A stretch of DNA of 64,000 nucleotides from Phycomyces blakesleeanus NRRL 1555(-) (lineage: Eukaryota; Mucoromycota; Mucoromycetes; Mucorales; Phycomycetaceae). The stretch's first letter is position 1. Every line of letters begins with the position of its first letter. Below, in pieces: positions 23,701 to 36,058 of the stretch. The stretch spans positions 551,001 to 615,000 of the forward strand of contig NW_017265141.1 in NCBI RefSeq assembly GCF_001638985.1, in the 5' to 3' direction. The notes under the pieces are model-generated. The model was not told where the DNA came from and searched no databases. It saw only the letters and a list, made by a program, of their open reading frames with translations. A program made the position numbers and the translations under genes.

Positions 23701-23951
23701 ACACTACTGCATATGTTAGTGCACCTCAAACGGATGGTGATCAGTATGAGTTTGATCGTATCCGCAATGGGCGGCGACTGGAACGCGTATCTGAAGAACC
23801 AGAAGATAGTGAGGAACCGGATGAAGGGAGTGGCAGCAGTCGATCCGGAAGTCCTGGTCAGCCTGGGATTGTTGTTCAAAAGCGACAACAGAAAGTTGAA
23901 CCCAAGGGCAAGGGAAGAATGTTCCAGTCAAAAGACTATGAAGATGTATAG
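20789..23951 (+). CDS. KEX2: Kexin-type proprotein convertase (KEX2-like)
   Basis: Seven exons join in phase: 20789..21397, 21545..21599, 21676..21755, 21831..21984, 22082..22461, 22548..23152 and 23234..23951 (866 residues). A signal peptide ([17 protein letters not shown]) is followed by a prodomain with basic sites ([23 protein letters not shown]). The subtilisin domain carries Asp234 in AILDDGLD, His272 in DDTHGTRC, oxyanion Asn372 in FASGNGG and Ser444 in GGTSAAAP. The spacing is almost that of yeast Kex2. A P-domain ending [10 protein letters not shown] and a Ser/Thr/Pro stalk follow. One transmembrane helix lies near 751-773 ([18 protein letters not shown]), with a cytosolic tail carrying acidic and Tyr-based sorting-like motifs (YEFDRI). 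The family cleaves after Lys-Arg in the late Golgi to mature secreted proteins. Confidence 0.95.
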
Positions 23952-24833
23952 AACTTTAATAGTATTCTTTATAGGGATACGTATATTTTGCCACTCTATT
24001 CCACTGCCCTTTTTTTGTTCTCCTTCTTCTAACAGCAACAAAACACATCCATACACATACACATACACATACACACATACATACATACATACATACATAC
24101 ATACATACATACATACATACATACATACATACATACATACATACATACATACATACATACATACTTACATACATACATACATACTTACATATTTACGTAC
24201 ATACGTACATACAAACAGTGAGTTAGAGACGTACCATTTCTCTGCATTGCATGCATACATAAATACATAAATACATATAAATATATATAATATTATATAT
24301 ATGAAAATATTAGAAAAATAGGCTAATAGGCTAATACTAGTTTTGGGCAAAAATGTATCTTGAAAGCAGTTGCGATACCAATATATCTGCTTTCGTTACT
24401 TATGATCTTTATGTAAAGAATCGCATAATAAAATAAGCACACCGAAAAATAATGATTCAATTTGTATCTCGTGTTTAATTATATAAAACTAGAGCTTACC
24501 AGATAAAATTCTGTGATCATTGTGGCTAACAAGGACTCAATTATAATATAAAACCATCAATTATAGCCCCAAATGTACATAATATATATCTTTACCGATA
24601 GTCGAATTTCAGGACAAGCTAAACCTATTTCATGTGGCATATAATATGTATATATCATAAATATTTTACTCGAAGGCTATAAAGCTATACGTCAGAAATG
24701 GTTAAACAAATTAAAGTCGCAGGACTGAGTAACAAAGGAGTTTTTTTTTTTGAAATTAAATCAAGTGAGATGAAATAAAGTAAAAACCCCATTGTCAAGC
24801 CACTGCTGTTCATACCCTTTTTCTTCTCTGAAA
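23952..24833. other. Intergenic region with microsatellite
   Basis: 3' flank of the kexin gene, then a long CATA array, then AT-rich DNA up to the next start codon. No additional gene was seen. Confidence 0.55.
24050..24205 (+). repeat. (ACAT)n tetranucleotide microsatellite
   Basis: About 30 near-perfect ACAT/CATA units, first interrupted by ACACAT units and ending in ACGT-containing units. It is placed about 100 bp after the kexin stop codon. Open frames through it on both strands are artefacts of the repeat. Confidence 0.95.
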
Positions 24834-26354
24834 ATGAGCTACAATCGGCCTACAATGCAATCGCCTAGACAAGGTACTCCTCCTGTAACCACTGAGGGCT
24901 CAAAATGGCAGACTTGGAGCGCTTCCCAAGTTGATAGAACAAGAAGCCCTGCTCCAGTAAAACAAGCCAGCCCTCCCCCAAGACATCAGAATGCCTACCA
25001 ACCCCAGCAACACAGCTCTTACCATAAACAAAATCCTTACAAAAAACACAGTGAACCGCCATCATCACCGCAGCAAAGAAAGCAATCTTATGTGTCCTCA
25101 ACCTCGAATCAGCATAATTCTAGCGCGCTCAATGGTGCTCAAGAAAACGCTAAACCTGCTCATGAACCATCTAGTACCCCCAACATTAGTATTAAATTGT
25201 CGGATATCCTTGGTGGATCTGTCCCTGCATCTTTCAGTAGCTCTACTGCATCTAGCAATGACGGACACGCATCAACAGGGCCTGTGTTTAACATGACCAT
25301 AGCAGATATAATGTCTCCATCACTCACCCCAGCATCCTCATCACCCGCACGATCACCAGCTCCATCGCCAGCAAGATCGCCCGTAATTTTCGATCGACCT
25401 ACACTTAAAGCTCCCCCCACAACTACCATTCGATTTGGTGATCTTTGTGCAAATGGAACCAAGGTTGACAAACCCAACACAATCCGTCTCAATGATCTTG
25501 GAACTACTAAACCTTTATCGAATGAATCCGACCACTCTGTACCTATCAGCAGATCTTCATCTTCATCTACATCTACAATAACCAGCACAATTCGCTTGAA
25601 TGACTTGAGAAGTGGTTCATCTTTGTCTTCTGAAAGCAAACCAGCCAATACTATTTCACTTTGGGACACACGTCCGGTTTCAAAAAATCAGAATAGTGTC
25701 AATGTAAGTATACTATAAATATCTTATCTTATAAAAGTGTTTAGCATATATACATATATAAAGGTATAACAATAGTTAATTTTAGCTGTTCTATTGTCGC
25801 TTTTTTGATATTAGGAACACCACTTGAATGGCCGTTTCCAAGAAAAACCTCAGCACAGCATGCTGGGCGATAGAGTAAAGTATCCTTCTCACTCACACAT
25901 ATATAAAAGGATAAATTGACAAAAGAAGAAGAGGAAATTTAGACTCACAGTAAAATGTTTAGAGTGTAGATGCAATGGCTGAGAAGATGAGAGATTTGAA
26001 GCTATTCAACCAGGCAAACACAATTGACCACGACACTCGGAATCCTTCAAAGACTGGTTCTTTGGTAGATGGACACAATCCATCCACAAAGCCTGCCATG
26101 ACAGAAGAAGAGATAGCGTCACAAGTTTATTCAGATGATATAATGTAAGAGTTTGTGAATAGGACCTTGTTTCCTTTTTTATATATAGAATTATTTAGGG
26201 TTAAATGAGCATCCAAAAAAAAAATAGTAATACAATAATAATAATAATAATAATGCAATTTTGTAGAGCGGACAGAAAGGCTAATGCAGAGCGTAAATTG
26301 AGACAAGCGCATAACAGAGGATGGGATCGAGAAAAGACCGTCCCAAGATTTTAG
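24834..26354 (+). CDS. Ser/Pro-rich low-complexity protein with repeated I-x-L-x-D-L motifs, unknown function
   Basis: Four exons join in phase: 24834..25703, 25815..25874, 25963..26144 and 26267..26354 (399 residues). The N-terminal half is Ser/Pro/Gln-rich and looks disordered (SKWQTWSASQVDR near residue 20, SPARSPAPSPARSP near 180). The short motif SIKLSDIL, NMTIADIM, TIRFGDLC, TIRLNDLG, TIRLNDLR and TISLWDTR recurs six times at irregular spacing between about residues 110 and 280. The C-terminus is a charged helix ending ERKLRQAHNRGWDREKTVPRF. No enzyme domain, signal peptide or membrane segment was seen. The repeated motif suggests multivalent binding to one partner (inference). I do not recognise the family. 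The start is the first ATG in a non-repetitive context. Confidence 0.75.
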
Positions 26355-26802
26355 ATTGATCTTTTTTTTTTCTTTTTTCTTTTTTTTTTTAATAAACCCT
26401 TTAAATTAAATCAAGTACAAGATTTTCCTGTGTAAGCTAAAAATGATAATAATAATTAAAGCTTCCAAACACAAGACACTTCTTGTTATTACCGAATGTA
26501 GTATTTTTTACAAACACGTACAAGCATGTTGATGTGTATTGAACTGAATTGAATTGAATTGAATTGAATATATTATTGATTTTTTGGAATTTCGCATATA
26601 TTGTGTATGTAATGAATTGTATAAGTTTTTCTCATTTCTTTTTATTTTTTACAGAATTTACACTAGACTAAAAGTAAGAGAAGGTAAAGAAAATGAAAGA
26701 CCATTAAAGGTGGTCAATGTGAAAGTGTATATGTTTTCTTCTTTTTTTTTTGTTTTTAAAGAAAAAATAGAGTTGGAAGTTGTTAAAAAAAATATTATAA
26801 AT
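26355..26802. other. Convergent 3' intergenic region
   Basis: T-rich and GAATT-repeat DNA (GAATT units near 26540-26570) between the 3' ends of the Ser/Pro-rich gene and the aconitase gene. No gene seen. Confidence 0.6.
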
Positions 26803-29417
26803 TTAAACCAAACCAGCCTTCTGTCTCATAAGGTTGAGAGCGGAACCAGCCTTGAACCATTCGATCTGTCCAGGGTTGAAGGTGTGGTTAAGCTTGATGT
26901 CTTCCTTGGAGCCATCCTCGTGGTTGAGACGGAGGGTGAGGGGCTTGCCCTCCTGGAAGTCGGTGAGACCAATGATGTCAACCTTGTCAGCGGGCTGGAC
27001 CTTCTCGTAATCGGCGGGGTTGGCGAAGGTGAGGGGAAGCATACCCTGCTTCTTCAAGTTGGTTTCGTGGATACGAGCAAAGGACTTGGTGATGATGGCA
27101 GCACCGTTCAAGAAACGGGGCTCGAGAGCGGCGTGCTCACGGGAAGAACCTTCACCGTAGTTCTCGTCACCGACAACAACCCAACGGACACCATCGGCCT
27201 TGTACTCACGGGCAACCTCAGGGACGCCGTTGTACTTACCGGTGAAGCAGTTCTTGATGCTGTTGACCTCGTTGTTCTCAGAGTTGAGGGCACCGATCAA
27301 CATGTTGTTGGAGATGTTGTCCAAGTGACCACGGTACTTGAGCCAGGGACCGGCCATGGAGATGTGATCGGTGGTGCACTTGCCCTTGACCTTGATAAGG
27401 ATTGGGACACCGGTGATGTCCTTGCCATCCCACTTGGAGAAAGGCTTGAGGAGCTGGAGACGGTTGGATTCGGGATCGACGGCAACGCTGACATTGCTGC
27501 GGTCAGTGGGGGGCTCCTGGTAGGTGTTCTCACCGGCATCGTAACCGCGAGGGGGCAACTCATCACCAGTAGGGGGAGAGAGCTTGTAGGGCTTACCGTC
27601 GGCACCGACGAGGGAGTCAGTGAGGGGGTTGAAGGTCAAGTCACCAGCGATAGTGAGGGCAGTCACGATCTCAGGGGAGGCAACAAAGGCATGGGTGGCG
27701 GGGTTGGCATCGTTACGACCGGTGAAGTTACGGTTGTAGGAGGTGATGATGGAGTTCTTGTCACCCTTCTTGATGTCCTTACGGTCCCACTGACCAATGC
27801 AAGGGCCACAGGCGTTGGCAAGGACGACACCACCGGCTTCGGTAAGGGTCTCCATGATACCGTCACGCTCGATGGTGGCACGGATCTGCTCGGAACCAGG
27901 GGTAATTGTGAACTTGGACTTGACCTTGACACCGTGGTCCATGGCCTGCTGGGCAAGGGAGGCGGAACGGGCCATGTCTTCGTAGGAAGAGTTGGTGCAG
28001 GAACCGATGAGACCGACCTTGAGCTCTGCGGGCCAGTCGTTGGCCTTGGCAGTCTCCTTGAACTTGGAGAGAGGGGTGGCAAGATCGGGAGTGAAGGGAC
28101 CGTTGATGTAGGGCTCGAGAGTGTTGAGGTCGATCTCGATCAACTCATCGTACTGAGCGTGCTCATCAGCGCGGAGGTTGTGGGAGAAGGCCTTTGCGTA
28201 CTGGGCAATCTCGGAACGGTTGGTGGCACGGAGGTAGTCACCCATGCGCTCGTTGTAAGGGAACATGGAGGTGGTGGCACCGATTTCGGCACCCATGTTA
28301 CAGATGGTACCCATACCAGTGCAGGAGATGGAGTCAACACCGTCACCGAGGTACTCGACGATAGCACCAGTTCCACCCTTGACGGTGAGGATACCGGCGA
28401 CCTTGAGGATGACATCCTTGGGCGAGACCCAGCCGTTGAGCTTGCCGGTCAACTTAACACCGATAACCTTGGGGCACTTGAGTTCCCAGGGAATGTCGGC
28501 CATGACATCGACGGCATCAGCACCACCGACACCAATGGCAACCATACCAAGACCACCAGCGTTGGGAGTGTGGGAGTCAGTACCGATCATGAGACCACCG
28601 GGGAAAGCATAGTTCTCGAGGATAATCTGGTGAATGATACCAGATCCGGGTCTCCAGAAACCAAGGTTGTACTTGGCAGTGGCAGTGGCAAGGAAATCGT
28701 AGACCTCCTTGTTGATGTCGATGGCACGAGCCAAATCCTTAACACCACCAACCTGGGCTTCGATCAAATGGTCACAGTGAACAGTGGAAGGAACGGCGAC
28801 GCTGGGAAGACCGGCAGACATGAATTGCAGCAATGCCATCTGGGCGGTAGCATCCTGGCAAGCAACGCGATCAGGGCGCAACTTGAGGTAAGACTGACCA
28901 CGGACGATGTCCTGGTTCTCGGCGTCATCCAAATGGCCGTAGACGACCTTCTCGGACAAAGTCAAGGGACGGTTCAATCTAAAGTAGTAGCATGATGATG
29001 TTAGTAAATGCCGTCCCAAAACCTTAACAAGATAAAGTTTTTTTTTATTTATTTTTATTTATATTTATTTTTACCTCTTGCGGACGATCTCGAGGTTATC
29101 TTCGATTCTCTGGTAGTTGATGAACTTGTCCTTCTCGAGGTTGGACATGGCAACCTTCTGGCTAGCCCAGGTACCAACCTGAGCATAGGTGCGGGCAGGG
29201 ACGTAGGTCTTAACGGCAGGGGCAACAGCCTAATAATAGCAAGGTAGAAATGTGGTGGATTAGGTTGTGTTAGGAAAAGACAATAATAATAATAATTGTT
29301 GTTGTTGCTTGCTGTTGTTGTTGTTGTTGTTGTTCATGATGTTGATCTAGAATAAAGAAGTCGAATGGGGGAGGGGCATACCTTGGCGGCCTTCAAGAAA
29401 GAGCTGGAAGACAGCAT
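26803..29417 (-). CDS. ACO1: Aconitate hydratase, mitochondrial
   Basis: Three minus-strand exons join in phase: 29382..29417, 29075..29229 and 26803..28978 (788 residues). The N-terminus [12 protein letters not shown] plus the basic, Ala-rich stretch after it looks like a mitochondrial presequence. Family blocks are [29 protein letters not shown], and the three 4Fe-4S ligands Cys391 ([10 protein letters not shown]), Cys454 and Cys457 (ACGPCIGQW). The active-site loop region [11 protein letters not shown] lies in the swivelling C-terminal domain. The enzyme isomerises citrate to isocitrate in the TCA cycle. Codons are strongly biased to C/G endings with almost no A at third positions, as expected for a very highly expressed gene. 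That bias also creates a false long open frame on the other strand. A 12-codon first exon holding only the start of the presequence is a notable gene structure. Confidence 0.97.
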
Positions 29418-30372
29418 TTTAGAAGAGAGGGGGGGTGAAGAAAGAAAGAAAAGGGTGAATTGGGAAAATGAAAGGTAAATAAAGCAAATCCAGACCTGTG
29501 GTGGTTTCTGTCAGTCCGAATGGGATTGTGGCACAGAGTTGAATAAAAAAATATTTCTCTCCAATGATTCACGTGAAGATTGAGGCTCCACAATAGATTC
29601 AGATTACGCAGAGTTATCGAATCCCCGTTTCACTGAACTGATTGGAACTTTACTGTGATAGTAATAATCTCCAACTTTTCTTTTTTTTTTTCTCTTACCA
29701 AATATATTCTCTTCCACGCCTATATTTATTTTTCACTGCTCTTTTACCCAAACAGCCCGTTTTACTACTTACAATTTTTATATACAAGGGCAAAAAAAAT
29801 AGAAAAAAAAAAGATCAAATGAATGAAACACTTTAGACCAAAATAGATATCTGCACGAGGGATGATGGGGTGGGTGGGAGGGGCCATGTTTGCTGAGCTA
29901 AGCGGTTTTATCCATCAAAGCCATATAGTAAGACCACGCGTAACAGGGCCAAGTAAAAAGTGAAAAAAAGCCGTCCGGGCCATGAAAAAGTATGACTTTA
30001 GAAATGACGTTCCGACGTAATCGAAGGCTCATCATTTATCCTGTACACTGTAAAAAATTAAAAACATAAAAATTTGAACGTATAAATCTCCCTCCGTCCG
30101 GCACATTTAACTAAAACAGATCTTCCACTGCAGAACATACCCGAGAATCTGTACAAGTCTGTGTGTAGATTATTATTTATATTAGATTTTTATTTTTTCC
30201 CTTTTTCCAAAAAAAAAAAAAAAATTACACCAAAAAAATTTTTCTTACTAACAAATCACACTCTTTCAATCGATTGGCTATACAATATTTCTTTTTCTTT
30301 TCTTTTCTTTCTTTCTTCCTTTCTTCCTTTCTTTTACGTGATTTCCATATTTTACTTTTTTCATATTGTATC

Positions 30373-30403
<31 letters not shown>

Positions 30404-31924
30404 AAATTGCTAGTATAAAAAAAAATGTGGGGTCCAACGTGAGGGGAGGACAATCCGAGTTTTGGGATGTTCCACAGCAGTCACCCCCTGGTGTTTACAG
30501 AAGTGGAGGGGGGGTTTCACCAGCTCTGGAGACTTGACTGTTGGATATAGCGGTACTTTAAGAACCAACCAATAATAAGCACTATATTAGAAAAATCCCA
30601 TTGAGTACCCATTAATATCCCTTGGTTGATATGTATTTTTTCTTTTCTTTTATACACCTCAAAATACAAATACACATCATACATTTGAACGTCTGGGCAT
30701 CTTACCTTTTGCTTGAAGGCTTGAGTGTCAAATTAAACTACTGATACACACAACAGTCAAGTATCCAGAACTGTTGAAACACCCACCTAATCTTATAGCT
30801 AGTCAAGTTGACTATTAGGCATACTGCAAAAGAAAGACCCTTTTCTTTTCATTTACAAGTTTTTAAATGGAAACCTTACAGACATATTGATGAGACCAAA
30901 TTAAATAATTAGGCGTGCTTTCCTTCATAATTACTGTTTCTCTTCTTTTTTTTTTGGGAGGGAATCTTTTTTTGATATTTGTCAAATGTTTCAAAAAAGA
31001 AAAGCGTTGATCCCAGGTAGACAATATTTTCTTGTGGGACACGACGATTTTTTTACTCGTCTAATTAATTCTGACCACCTCTCCTGAATCCGGTGTCTTT
31101 TTTTTTTTTCAATCCTTTAGAGCAAAATCGTATGTCCTGGGATTCGTACACAGTGTATAGACTCGATCTTATTGAATCACCTAATAGTCCTCTTGACTCC
31201 AAGGCGCTGTAAAGAACAGCAGCCGTGTACACAAACATAATTATCATAAATCGAGTTTCTTTCTGCCGATATTATTGAGTTTGATTAGCTGGAGATGGAG
31301 TTTTATCCAACGCATAAAGCGAAATGGGACAAGTTCTTTTTTTTTCTTTAAGAAAGATTTTACAAAAAAAGTAATTTTCAGGATTTCAATACGTAGCAAT
31401 TACAATACCAACAGCCCTAAAATTTCTTGTTAGGTTTGCTGAATAAATCTCAAAGCTAATACCATGGAGCAAGGACGTTGTCAAGCATGTTTAGCAGTTC
31501 TAAAGTATTCTTATTTTTAATTCGTTGAATTTTAAAAAATAATAATAATGATAATATTCAAGTACATATGCGATTAAAAGATATTACTTTGAAACAAACT
31601 AAAGAAATAAAGGGGGACCGCAAGAAGTAGATTTTTCCCCCTCTTCTTTAATTTTTTATTTATATATTTTATTCTATTTGGTATTGTTTCAATTCACAAA
31701 ATATATTATCCATTCAATTTTTTTTTCATTTTGTCTTGCTTTTAAAATTCAGGACACGATTAACCAATAGGAGTACTTATAAAGAAGTTCAAAGCTGCTA
31801 AAGTTAAATTTCCAAATAATTAATTGATTAAACCAAAAGGTGTTCAAGGTCACTTCTTTTGTTAAATAGAATTATTAAATATCAGTGACACAAATCAGTT
31901 AATCTTAATAAAGCATAATATATA
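29418..31924. other. Intergenic region (2.5 kb) upstream of aconitase
   Basis: It holds the presumed aconitase promoter/leader near 29418-29640, poly-A/poly-T blocks (A17 near 30211; T24/A10 at 30373-30407), CTTT repeats at 30290-30335, and otherwise AT-rich unique DNA. A small GC-richer patch at 30430-30540 has no recognisable coding content. No gene was supported. Confidence 0.55.
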
Positions 31925-33723
31925 TTAATGATTCCTGTTTTTCATAGGAATATGCAATCGTTTGTGCTTGCCAGAACTATCAGCCGCCTCTGCTGGTAAG
32001 CCAAATGAAGAGGGCAGAAGAGAAATGTTCCCGCGCTCTTCCATTATCTCATGACTCGGTCGGAAGAGCAGATGGTGTTTGTGAGCTTGGGTTGGATGTT
32101 CGACCGTGCATGTATCGATGTTTGCTAGCCATGAATCTCCCAACGCCTGATCGAGTGTCCATCGCTTGTCCGGGTCGGGTGCAAGCATCCGGGATATGAT
32201 GTTTCTTGAGTAACCAGGCAGCAGTTGAAATATCTGGACTATTCCGGTTCCAGACAAGCACGTCCTGAGATAGTCACTATAGGTTTTGTCCTTGTCAGGA
32301 ATAGCAATACGCCATGGAAATCGACGTATGGACATGCAAATGAAAATAATTCCACACGACCAAACATCTGTTAGACTAGCATCGTACTCTGATTTTGAAT
32401 ATTGCTCTGGTGCAATGTATGGATCAGATCCACATAATCCTTTAAATAAATTATTAGTAAGATAATCCCTCCATATAGAGCAGTTGTATCCTATTTCTTT
32501 CTACCTGAGCACATTCGATTGGTCTTCTCATATGGGTGTCGAATGACCGTAGCACACCCAAAGTCAATGATCTTTACAATTCCTCTTTCATCCAAAACCA
32601 TATTGTCCAGTTTCAAATCTCGGTGTGCGATTCCCATAGATTGCAGATAGGCTACTCCATCAAGGAATTGGCGATAGCAACAATCGACCTCCTTGGGAGA
32701 CATCCTGCCACTCATCACGATACTAAACATGTCATTGGGGGCAAACTCCATGATCTCAAAAAACGAGTTTCCTTCTTGAATGATATCTAGGGCCTCGATT
32801 ATATTACAGTGATGTAAAATTGACCCGATACAGAACTCGGCCGTCACTTTTTTTGTATATTCCTTGATACTTTCATTTGGCGACCTTTGACGAAACTGTT
32901 TTACGGCAAAGGTCTTGTTGTCCGTACTGCGACGAATTAGACGGACAGAACCACCCGAGCCCTTTCCAACAAATCGCCCTAGGTAATTGATTAAATTTAA
33001 TGAAACCACCAAAAAGATTTATATATATATATATATATAAGAGTTTATGTGGCAAGACAACTTACCCCATTTGCCATACCGGCCTTCAAGATCTCTGTTG
33101 AATTCGTTTGCAAATGAAATATCACTGTTGGTCGTGTATATTGACCCGCTTCTGATACTCGAATTATCGGCATTATAATCTTTTTTCTTGTTACTTGACG
33201 TATGGAAGAGTCGCTTGAAATCCTTAATTATGGTTTCTTTTTTTTCTTTGTGGTGGAAATGGGTGCTGTTGTACTGGTTACCATATTCCGGTTTTTTGAA
33301 AACGAACTGGTCTGGTGTGTGTTCCAATCCGACCGTGGTCGGGAGAGAGTAATGCCGACTAGTTTTGCGGACTGCGGGCAATTCAGCTGCATGATCCTCA
33401 GTCACAGAATTTCGAATAGGCTCAGCTCTACGCTTTAAATCATCATCGTTGTCATTGTCATTGTCATTATCGGGAAAGTGAGGCGATGTTGGAGTAGGTA
33501 AAGAGTTTCGATCTGCTTCTGATATTGTAGGCGATGATCTTTGACTGTCAATTGTTCCGGACGGTGATTTTGGAGAGCTTGGTCTGGATACATTAAAAGG
33601 GATGTTTTCGAATTGATGTTTATGGCTATGGTGATGAAATAATTTCATGGGCGATATCCGGACGTTCTCTAGATCTTTAGTGACTTTTGGAAAGGCAATG
33701 TGTTTGGATTCTGGATTGGACAT
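31925..33723 (-). CDS. HAL4/SAT4-type serine/threonine protein kinase
   Basis: Three minus-strand exons join in phase: 33066..33723, 32505..32978 and 31925..32439 (548 residues). The first 220 residues are Ser/Pro/His-rich with Asp/Asn runs and likely disordered. The kinase domain follows: glycine loop [10 protein letters not shown], catalytic Lys in [17 protein letters not shown] loop, IDFGCA (DFG), [11 protein letters not shown] (APE) and DVWSCGIIF. The combination KWG(R)[19 protein letters not shown] and [10 protein letters not shown] resembles the fungal HAL4/SAT4/HAL5/NPR1 kinases. In yeast these control potassium and nutrient transporters at the plasma membrane. Kinase function is secure from the motifs; the subfamily assignment is from pattern memory. 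The C-terminal 50 residues after the kinase domain are basic. Confidence 0.88.
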
Positions 33724-34020
33724 TATGTGGTGAGCCTTATTTGATTCTAGTTTTGTGTCTATACAAAGGTTTTTGTCGGTTGCTATGGAAAGAAGGAAGA
33801 TAGAGCGGCAATGATGTTTAAAAAAAGAAAGAATAAAAAGGATTGTAATGATATAGTTTTTTTTCTCTCTTTCTCTCTTTTTTTTTCTTCCTTGCTAATA
33901 TTATGGCTTGTGGCCTTAAGCTGGTGTTGATCGATTGGTGTTATTTGAAAAGCCGTCTAGTGTTTTTTTTTTTTCATTTAAGCAGATTTACTAAATACAC
34001 ACAAATATTTATATAGCCAA

Positions 34021-34203
34021 ATGATTTTCTCTTGGTCTTTATTTTTTCCCTCTTTGTCTTCTTTACTTTTGGGTCTTTATATTATCCTTGCGGAAGTGTA
34101 CAGTAAGCATTGGCCGCCGTCAAATGTGAACGGATCATATCGGGAAACGATCCGCAAACTTCAAAAGGACAAAATAAGAGCCGCCCGTTATTCCGGCTGG
34201 TAA
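34021..34203 (+). CDS. Possible small membrane protein (60 aa)
   Basis: An intronless ATG frame encodes an N-terminal hydrophobic helix (FFPSLSSLLLGLYIILA) and a basic C-terminus (RETIRKLQKDKIRAARYSGW). It is divergent from the kinase gene with a 297-bp gap. Length, one membrane anchor and a charged tail would fit a small organelle protein, but I recognise no family. The region is less repetitive than its surroundings. Could be chance. Confidence 0.4.
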   Translation: MIFSWSLFFPSLSSLLLGLYIILAEVYSKHWPPSNVNGSYRETIRKLQKDKIRAARYSGW

Positions 34204-35904
34204 AATAACTGACCGACCAAACCTACCATTCATAAATATTATGAACCAAATCCGATTTTAATTCTTTTGTGCAAATTAAAGAAAGAGAGAAAAAGAACAT
34301 GTTGTACAAGGGATAATGAAGACATACTCATGACAGCATTCTAGAATACTAGTGACATTTATTCGCACACATACAACTAATTTATACCTTTGGGTTTTGT
34401 TGAAACTCTACATACTTGGCAGTCAAATGATTTACGTCATCATAAGACACACACACACACACACACACATAAACACTATTTTAGCTAAATGATTGAGAAA
34501 CTGCGTGTATTGTATTTTATTCTATTGTAGTACATTACAGTATTGTTTCTTGAGAGAGAGAAAAAGGGGGTCCTGTCGTAAAGTCCACAGACAATGAGGA
34601 TCCACTTTCCCAAATAGGAAAGCCATCAAGTTTGCATGAAATTCTGTACTCACCATAAAAGTGTGGAAAATTGGGATCAGCTCTAATACTTTAATTTTTG
34701 GATTTGTACAAAAAAAAATGATCTTCAAAAAGGTACAATTTATAATCCTGTGTGGAAATAAAGGACATTTTATGTGGATATCTATATAGTAAGTAATGAA
34801 TAATGAATAATGAACAGTGTACAATATACAATATACAATATATAATGTACAAGGTATGTTGTGTAGTGTGTTTCCCTGTATATCCCCTCGAGGTTAAATA
34901 AGGGGAAAGAAAAAAAGGTTCTTTTTTTTAAAAAAAATTCTTCTTCTTCCTCTTGTTGCATTTGCGCAGATTGACCTTTCTTTGGCGTATTTTGATTTGG
35001 GTAGGTTAGATTGAGGGGGTAAAACACACATACAAAAAAAAACCAAAACAAAAACGAGTCCATCGTATCTAGTATAGCCTGACGGTTCTTTTATTAATAT
35101 TATTAATATTAGCTATATCTATAGATATCCAAGTACTTTTATAGATGAGCATGCAAGATGTTTAATATTTGGATTCATCAATATTTTAATAAATAGCCTG
35201 GATACCAACAAGGTTAACAGATCAAATCTACACTTTTTTTTTAATAAATAAATTAATAAATCTACCACCACAACCACCACCATCACAACCACTTGGAGGA
35301 AGGGGTTAATAATCATACAACATTATCCCTTGAAGATTCCCCTTGAGATTCCCCTCTTTTACGTTTGTCTGTTTGGGACTCTTGATCAGCAAGACAAATA
35401 TATATATATACGTTTGGATTTGGTTTTCTTAACAGATCAAAATCCCAATAATAATATATATAACGTATAATTATTGAATTGGGCTTCCAAGCTCCCCTTT
35501 TTTTTATGATTATGATTGAAGCAAGAAACTAACGCTGATCTCTTGGTTGACATGTGTTTTGTTCCTATATACTATTTATCATTTCATTCAACACTATATT
35601 CTCAAGACCAAATCATGTAGCAGCCAGAAGCAGATGACATGATCCCATGAGAAAAGCGAGAGAGAGAGAAAAGAAAATTGGCATCTCGATCAATGTTAAA
35701 GAAAATTGGAAATAAACCCTGAAATTTACACGTTTGATCAACCCTTCTCGATGAGAAAAGATGCATTATCTTATGCGTCATCAAAACCATGGGCCATCTT
35801 TTTTTTATATACATGTCTATGTGATCTCTCTCTCTCTCTCTCTCGCTTTGTGTGTGTATGTGTGTCTGTGTGTGTAAAGTGTACGCTATGAGTAGGAGTG
35901 TGTT

Positions 35905-36000
35905 TTTCTTCTTCTTCTTCTTCTCTTTCTTTTCTCCATCCCTCTCTCACACACTTCTTTTTTCTTTTTCTTTCTTTTTCTTTTTCTTTTTATTATCTCC
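35905..36000 (+). promoter_or_regulatory. Pyrimidine-rich tract upstream of the UCH37-like gene
   Basis: A nearly pure C/T stretch (CTTCTT units, then CTCTC and TTTTC units) ends about 60 bases before the start codon. Such CT blocks are common just upstream of fungal start sites and transcription start points. The functional role here is inferred from position only. Confidence 0.35.
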
Positions 36001-36058
36001 TCAATATTACTAGTATTCCTCTTTTTATTGTTTCAAAAAACTTGAACAAGTCATCATA

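Larger units (their letters stand above)
33724..36058. other. Intergenic region with pyrimidine-rich leader before the UCH37-like gene
   Basis: Mostly AT-rich, with (AC)n at 34449-34469, T/A junction tracts at 34922-34938, (CT)n at 35827-35845 and a 100-bp pyrimidine tract at 35905-36000. Apart from the small ORF at 34021 nothing coding is supported. Confidence 0.5.

Noticed and set aside
23928..24350. Met-Tyr-Val-Cys and Tyr-Ile-His-Thr repeat frames
   Set aside because: Translations of the ACAT microsatellite on both strands.
26584..28995. 803-codon open frame on the plus strand opposite aconitase
   Set aside because: It is the antisense of the aconitase exon. The C/G-ending codon bias removes stop codons on the opposite strand. 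The translation is Gly/Val/Leu/Thr-rich without domains.
30161..30537. Phe-rich and Lys-rich frames
   Set aside because: Translations of poly-T/poly-A and CTTT repeats.
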